Source: Gracilaria gracilis (taxonomy: Eukaryota; Rhodophyta; Florideophyceae; Gracilariales; Gracilariaceae). From it: a DNA stretch of 64,000 nucleotides. Each line of letters starts with the position of its first letter. Within the stretch, counting starts at the first letter, position 1. Where the stretch lies: NCBI GenBank assembly GCA_030374805.1, contig JARGSG010000202.1:62001-126000 (forward strand). The letters run 5' to 3'. The position numbers and the translations under genes were made by a program. The notes below the pieces were generated by a model, which ran no database searches, was not told the origin of the DNA, and saw only the letters and a program-made list of their open reading frames with translations. Below are positions 58,485 through 64,000 of this stretch, piece by piece.

Positions 58485-59888
58485 CCCATCGATATACCTA
58501 TCAAGCTGTTGTGAGCCGCTCACGTCATTTCTGCTGACATGCACGGAAAGAGGAGTCTGTTAAGTCAGGTGAGGAAGCTGATCTTTTCGCAAGATCACAG
58601 CAAGGCGACACGCCGAGCAATAGAGGAAAAGGGAAGGAGGGCTTCCGTTACTTGGTCGACCCGAGTACACATATACACGCGCATATTGGCGATGATTTCG
58701 CCAGTGCTGTAGACGACCAGTTCTCTTCCAATAGCTACGGTACAGTTTGAGGTTTGTTTTCAGTCAATAGCAAAATGAGGGAAGAGCAAACTCTCTACGA
58801 CTTGGTGGAAGATGCGTGCAATCCCACTGGATGTCGGATAGAGGCCAGTTCGTCAACAGTCCTTACCGTTGTACTTGAATAACTGTACTAGGTCTCATAC
58901 CCGTGTATGTTGTAAAGTGTTGTACAACAGCAAGCATGCAATGATTTGCAGTCGCCAGCTTCCCCAAAAAAATCCGGAACCATAGATATTCAGGCCACTG
59001 GTCTCTTTGTATCGGTGGATCGGCTACATATGTATCTACATGTTTGCATCGAGACGAGCTCGACAAAAGTGCTGTATTTACTGCAGTGAGACGACCCCAA
59101 TGATCACCCTGACTTGAACAGTGTGAGCGGTGCCTTTCATTTTAGCATCAGAAATTTTAGTGGACATGTAGATACGAAGGTAGAAGATAAGATAGATACC
59201 TTGGCTTTCGTGAATAGCTTGGAACAGTCCGATATTGGCAGAAGTCCATGTTCTGGTAGGCCCGATGATACGAAGGTAAGGGTTGGGAACGTTACCATTC
59301 AGCTTTGCTTATGAGAGAGAGACGTTTTCGCATTTATTTAGGCAAGGGCTCCGGTGTTAACTGGGGCCGGGTGGCACCGCTGCGCTTTGCTCATTGGTTT
59401 GAAGGACTTTGACAGCAAGAAATAGCGCCAAATGGCCGTAGTGGCTGCTGGGAAAGGTTCCAATGAGCCCACGTTTTCTACCCTGGCATCCAACTTCTTT
59501 CACCATAGCTTCGCTTTGCATTACTCATCTGGAATGATGCAGAACGGTCCGGACTTTACTCATAACGCCCGATAGAAATGATGAGAAACTATCCATCACT
59601 CCAAATGCTTCGTACTCATCTTCATACCAAAGCGCATTGGCGAGTAGAACAACCCTAGCCTGGGATCACCTCCCATTTCGAATGGCTGCTTGAGGCAGGG
59701 AGGATGGACTCCTTCCTCCCTCCCAGCAATGGTCAGTAGAGATGCTCAGCGATCCTAGATTCTGAAAGCAGTATCCGAGATGGGTGTTACGGCGACGTTA
59801 AGGTTGGAAGAGCTGCCCTTTACTGTGCAAAATCATTGTAGGATAAGACGGAAACTGGAAAAACGATACGCTTGTTGTACACTGAAAC

Positions 59889-61046
59889 TCATACCTGTGC
59901 GACTACTCGATATGACGGTCCGTTTTCTGGCAGAGGGGATACCGGAGCTGCACCCGCGCCATAACTTGTCTGCTGCCCGGGTGCTTGTTCCTGTCCGGTT
60001 GCTCCTGTCATACTGTCTGATTTGGCCTTGAGGGTCTTGCCGTGACTTCGGTTGGGTTGTGCATTGACCTTGTATGTACTACCTGTATTTGCCGTACTTC
60101 CAGAGGTCTTATGCATTGGTTTTGCGGTATTTTCCTCCTGTGAACTTCCGGGTCCCGGTGCCTGGACATTATTCGCAGTCTGGTACGGAGGAACGGAAAG
60201 CGTGTTCCCATCGCTACCTGTCGCCTCGTAACCGTTGTTGGCCACACCACCACTCCCAGATTGGTATGATTGAGGAGTGGGGAAAGGCGTTCCTGAAACC
60301 CCATGAGGCTTTGCTGGAATAGTATCTGTCTTGTAGTACTCACTCTCACCATCCGCCGGGTACCCGGCCACATGTGGCCCATATCTGGCATCGTAGTTCT
60401 TGAGCACAGTTTCTTCGTATTTGACACGCCCCTTCGGACGCGGATGATTAGCAGGTCTCTCCTTAATTTCACCGCAGATTCGCTCGTAAGCTATAACTGG
60501 GTGACATCTTGCGTACTTGTATGCGTAGAAGTCTTTACACTCATAACCTTTCTGCACCTCTTCATAGCAACACCGTTTCGACATTGTCCAACAGACTTTT
60601 GGAACAGGGGCATTTCCGGCTTTTTCCAAAGAGACGTTCTTGTTTGATTTTGTCTTTCGGTTTCCAGAATCACTGGTTGTATATGTTTGTCCTGGCGACG
60701 CCGAGGCTTCCCTGTAATCGGGCACATCTGCTTGCAACCCTCGCCCAAGGATAGAAGAAAGCTCAATATTTGATACTACTTCCGGACTGCCTATCGGCGG
60801 AGATAATTCATCACTTTCGGTTGCCTCCACCGGGGAAATCACTGAAGTTGAGCCGCTCACAATGTCATCCGAAGCGGCAGTTCCAATACTTACGGGGCTC
60901 CCACTCCCGAGAACAGTCGAAGCCGCGAACACTCCATTTTGTGAAGAGTATCCTCCGCCGAATCCAACATACTTGAAGGAGGTGCCTGTTGCGAGGGGAA
61001 GCAACGCGAAGCAGAATGCAAGAGTGAAAGAGTTGCAGGAGATCAT
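59889..61046 (-). CDS. Secreted Cys-rich protein with GPHVxGYPAxGES motif
   Basis: I do not recognise the family. From ATG 61046 the product has 385 residues. It starts with a signal peptide (MISCNSFTLAFCFALLPLATGTS). Residues about 20-145 are Ser/Thr/Gly-rich. A Cys cluster at about 155-195 (VCWTMSKRCCYEEVQKGYECKDFY, ARCHPVIAYERICGE) has seven Cys. Then comes YGPHVAGYPADGESEYY followed by PAKPHGVSGTPF. The last 140 residues are a low-complexity Gln/Ser/Gly/Thr/Pro tail, likely an O-glycosylated or matrix-associated region. The GPHV..GYPA.GES block recurs in the gene cut at the window's right edge. The frame extends 54 codons upstream to ATG 61208; that N-terminus hides the signal peptide, so the shorter start is preferred. 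Role in the extracellular mucilage or cell coat is only a guess. Confidence 0.65.
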   Translation of the reverse strand: MISCNSFTLAFCFALLPLATGTSFKYVGFGGGYSSQNGVFAASTVLGSGSPVSIGTAASDDIVSGSTSVISPVEATESDELSPPIGSPEVVSNIELSSILGRGLQADVPDYREASASPGQTYTTSDSGNRKTKSNKNVSLEKAGNAPVPKVCWTMSKRCCYEEVQKGYECKDFYAYKYARCHPVIAYERICGEIKERPANHPRPKGRVKYEETVLKNYDARYGPHVAGYPADGESEYYKTDTIPAKPHGVSGTPFPTPQSYQSGSGGVANNGYEATGSDGNTLSVPPYQTANNVQAPGPGSSQEENTAKPMHKTSGSTANTGSTYKVNAQPNRSHGKTLKAKSDSMTGATGQEQAPGQQTSYGAGAAPVSPLPENGPSYRVVAQV

Positions 61047-61626
61047 CTTGAGGTTGACAATATTATCGGGTATTGGTGAGCGAATAATTTCTCTCACCAA
61101 CGCTGTCGTTTCTTTAAATGGACTCCCGGCTGGTATCATGGTGAACAAGAATTGGTCCACCACACAGAACTGTTTGCCTCTATTCTCATTGCGATTCATG
61201 TTGAGCATTGTCGCATACCGGTACAGCTGGGTAATTCACAAAAGTTGATCGATTTCCTTGTCAAAGCATAACATATACATACATATCGCTGATTTACATG
61301 ACTCCGATGGACGAACAGTTTTACTTTCGAGCACAACATATGCTTGAACCCCTCGGCCACAAAATGTGCAGCGTTGGTCTCGAGACATGGTACGAATCTT
61401 TCTTGCGAACACAGGCGGAATTGTGTTTTGTTTCCTTTGTGTCTTACGAGCACATATAGAACTTATTTGGTCGATGCAACAATGGCCCAGTCGTTTACTC
61501 TGACGACTCTTGGCCCTTCATGGCAGCTTTAAGACCTAAACATCAAGTTCAAGGGAATCACTTCGCTGGCAGTTTTGACGTCAATCAAATATCAGACATG
61601 GAAGTAAGTACGAAGATTAAGACGTG

Positions 61627-61637
61627 TACCCTTGGTA
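61627..61637 (-). promoter_or_regulatory. TACCAAGGGTA element (copy 7)
   Basis: TACCCTTGGTA on the plus strand, so TACCAAGGGTA on the minus strand, the same strand as the secreted-protein gene that starts about 580 bp downstream. Confidence 0.45.
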
Positions 61638-62910
61638 TGGCACACCAGGATTCCCGACGAACATCCGCGGTCAGAATGATTAGCCTAACTACCGAGGTTT
61701 CGTGTTGCCCACTCAGAGCAAGGAATGAATAACTTCCCCTTCGATTAGGGTAGAAGTAGTACGACTGCTGTCCTCAGCGGCTTGTATACAGGGGAACATG
61801 CACACACGTACTGGTTGAGGAAATCGGAAGGACAGCCTCTATGGTTCAAGAATACGTCTTCATCGAAGCTTCTCGGCATCTGCCCCGAAAGCTTTCGCTT
61901 TGATGCACCAAAAAGGTAGAGCGGTAAAAAATCCATCTTACCACAGAAAAGTTGATTGTTAAAACCAGACCTTTTCCAGCCAAGCGCATTTCTTTTAATT
62001 TGAATCAGCTACACAGTACATATACAGAGTACATACGAGACTTGAAACTCTTGGAGGTATTAAGGGCGCTCATCACATTACTTTCGCACGATATCGCCAA
62101 CCCGAACTCTGCTCTTTATATCAAAGTAGGATAATCCGGATCGAAACCTGAAGCTAAACAGCAATTCGAGAGCGCTTCCATTCTTCGCTTTGAGACACAG
62201 CGTGTAGTTCACGCAAATATGAACCAATATGGCAAAGAGAACTGTTTTTGGTTGTTGCTCGTTGCTGGCTGTGACTAAGAGAGTAACTTTCAAAATCCAG
62301 AAGAAGAAAGTTCGTAGTCCTCTCGGTATGTGCCTTCGTATATTTCTGGCAGTTCTCATGCCCGGACGAGAATTCTGAATTGGCTCCATTTACATTTGTT
62401 TAGCGATTTGATAACCCTACGAACTTGTCGCTCAAAAATTGGACTGCCAAACTACCTTCTTCTTCTTCTTCGTTATGGACCCACGCAGGACTCTCTTTCT
62501 GATCAAACAAGCCAATTCAAACTTGTTTTGAAATGTTTTTGTCAAACGAAGCGTTCTCTCGCTGTTATGCTCTCAGACCATTTCTTGATGATATCAGAAG
62601 CAACTAACCTCTGTCGCTTTCGAAGTCTTCTCGAATAATTTCTTTGTGGACATCTTAAAACGCAGTGGTCTGCATCGTTTGTTCCCCAGGTACTTACCAA
62701 TCTTTTCCTCAGTTAATGTGATCCGAGACGGTGAAGATAAGCTTTCGGTCCTGAGTTCCCTATTCGACAACCGAGCGAGGATTACTCATCCAAGTAGATG
62801 CTCCCCAAAAAGGCAATTAATGTTCTATTTTGTTGATATCGTCAACAGTGTCGACTCGACACCACATATGTTTCTGGCCTTGTTATAACTACATTCTATT
62901 TCGTTCTTTA

Positions 62911-63089
62911 GTGTGACCAATTACTCCCTTTTCGAAGCAGTAGAACAAGTATGTTATCTACATATAGCCCTCTCTCCTAGAAGACTAGCTGCTGTTTTTT
63001 TTCTTCTTCTTCTTCTTAGGTGTGGTTTATTACTCCTTATGGGAAGCCATAAGAAAGCTATACTACTTACATATAGCCTTCTCTCCTAA
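62911..63089. repeat. Diverged 70-bp direct repeat
   Basis: Copy A (62911-62980) and copy B (63020-63089) share, in order, GTGTG, TTACTCC, GAAGC, ACATATAGCC and TCTCTCCTA, with equal length and 109-bp period. Alignment was by eye. Confidence 0.7.
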
Positions 63090-63815
63090 CGAAGGCAAAA
63101 AAACTTTGACGGCCATTCTTTGACCATTTCTATCATTGTTTTGTCTTTTCTCTCCCTTAGTGCAGGAAGCTCATTTCTCCGAGAACAGCTGGAGCTAGGG
63201 CAGCGAAACAGAAAGTGCCCCATCATCTTTTTTCACGTCAGTGCCACACGTACATCGGGTTGGCTTTTTGTCTATGTATGTAGAGCTGCTGTTTTGTTTC
63301 AATTTTTGAAACAAAAACTGATGTTCGTAACAAAGAAGAAGAGAGCATAGACACGATTCCTTGTACATCTTCAGCTTGGGAAATGGGGAGAAAGCTGAGA
63401 ATCAAGGGCGACATGGGCTTTGAACCACTTCACGTGGGAAATCTTTTCCAAGAATGCAGAAGTGGCAAAGGTATATGTCATCTTTGTTTTAATTGTTGTC
63501 AAATATAGTGTGCCATGTGAACATATTCTGTTGCATCTCTCTCTCTCTCATTTATGAAACGCGTACGTGAATTACTCGTACGCGGGGGTATGCCAAGAAC
63601 CCCAACAACCTATAACACTTATCTCTACACCGTAGCCACAAACCACAAATCAGTAGCCGTGCTACACTCACGGGGCTATAATATGGTACAAAGAAAGTAT
63701 TAGGTACCTAAGGTGTTTTCGACCGCAGAAGTGTTGCATCTAGACCTCTACTCTACGTCGCATTCTGAGCCGTACAAAAATTGTAATGCAGCTGTTCCTC
63801 CTAGGGCGAGCCTTT

Positions 63816-64000
63816 CTAATACCCAACCGGGGGAACGTACGAGGCACCTGCCGGGACTGGCTCGGGTTCATAACGAGGAGCATTGTACTTCGGCTCTCCC
63901 TCAACACCATACGGTTTCATCGGAAGTTCCTTTGAGTCATACCACTTGCTTTCACCGCTGGCGGGGTATCCCTTCACGTGGGGACCGTAGCCCTTGTCGT
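63816..64000 (-). CDS. Secreted-family protein, 3' end only (partial)
   Basis: Only the last 60 codons are inside the window; the gene continues past 64000. The minus-strand frame reads DKGYGPHVKGYPASGESKWY, then PMKPYGVEGEPKYNAPRYEPEPVPAGASYVPPVGY and stops with TAG at 63818-63816. The GPHV.GYPA.GES..Y and KP.GV.G.P blocks match the secreted Cys-rich protein at 59.9-61.0 kb position for position, but the tail is short and Pro/Tyr-rich instead of the long Ser/Gly tail. It is a paralogue on the same strand. Confidence 0.7.
   Translation of the reverse strand, partial: DKGYGPHVKGYPASGESKWYDSKELPMKPYGVEGEPKYNAPRYEPEPVPAGASYVPPVGY

Larger units (their letters stand above)
56911..59888. other. 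Long gene-poor region with C29 tract
   Basis: Almost 3 kb without a supported gene; only short frames (under 100 codons) occur. Contents: a GATGTGATC repeat near 56915-56940, a C29 tract at 57022-57050, TACCAAGGGTA at 58149-58159 and the extended palindrome around TACCGTTGGTA at 58474-58484. The rest shows nothing structured. Confidence 0.5.
61047..63815. other. Gene-poor region between two secreted-family genes
   Basis: No gene is supported in 2.77 kb. It has TACCCTTGGTA at 61627-61637, about 580 bp upstream of the secreted protein, a 70-bp direct repeat (62911-62980 and 63020-63089), a CTT run near 63001-63018 and a CT run near 63537-63549. Confidence 0.5.

Overview
This is nuclear DNA from an alga, most likely a unicellular red alga of the Porphyridium type. 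The window carries eukaryotic genes (cytosolic RPL10, a U-box cyclophilin, trimethylguanosine synthase, APC11, profilin, a mitochondrial carrier, protein kinases) next to nucleus-encoded plastid genes: a double-GroES Cpn20, a homogentisate prenyltransferase, a siroheme-type methyltransferase and, most tellingly, a CpcT/CpeT-like bilin lyase, which implies phycobilisomes. Most genes have no intron. Four introns could be placed precisely. They have GTAAGT or GTACGT donors and a CTAAC or CTGAC branch site. The lineage is inferred from gene content, not from a marker gene.

Layout. 0-12 kb: a three-exon cytidine deaminase, RPL10 with an intron after codon 3, PPIL2, a gene-poor stretch with a diverged tandem duplication, then a circularly permuted organelle GTPase. 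12-22 kb: a possible small ORF divergent from a GT61 glycosyltransferase, a TPR/J-domain co-chaperone, and TGS1 and APC11 overlapping by one base. 22-31.8 kb: a chorein-N coiled-coil protein divergent from a TDY-type MAP kinase, two unrecognised membrane proteins, and a tRNA-binding OB-fold protein. 33-39 kb: Cpn20, a secreted beta-propeller, profilin, and the CpcT-like lyase. 39-43 kb: a very GC-rich tandem pair of F-box-like/LRR genes. 43-47.7 kb: UPRT, uroporphyrinogen-III methyltransferase, a plastid-targeted repeat protein, and a possible FAM114-like gene. 48-56 kb: a CAMK-type kinase, the homogentisate prenyltransferase, a mitochondrial carrier and a ZIP metal transporter. 56-64 kb: gene-poor, with a small membrane protein and two members of a secreted protein family, the second cut by the window edge.

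There is no operon-like pathway cluster. Genes are packed on both strands, and some convergent stop codons lie only 15 to 41 bp apart. The clearest unexplained signal is a short interrupted palindrome, TACC-NNN-GGTA. I count it 12 times in intergenic DNA, seven times as the exact 11-mer TACCAAGGGTA or its complement. Other points of interest are the shared C-terminal domain of the F-box/LRR pair, the secreted family with a GPHVxGYPAxGES motif, the TAATG overlap of APC11 and TGS1, a MAP kinase with Asn in place of the catalytic-loop Lys, and a short chorein-N protein. Start codons given here are the first plausible in-frame ATG. Several reading frames extend further upstream, but only through non-ATG codons.
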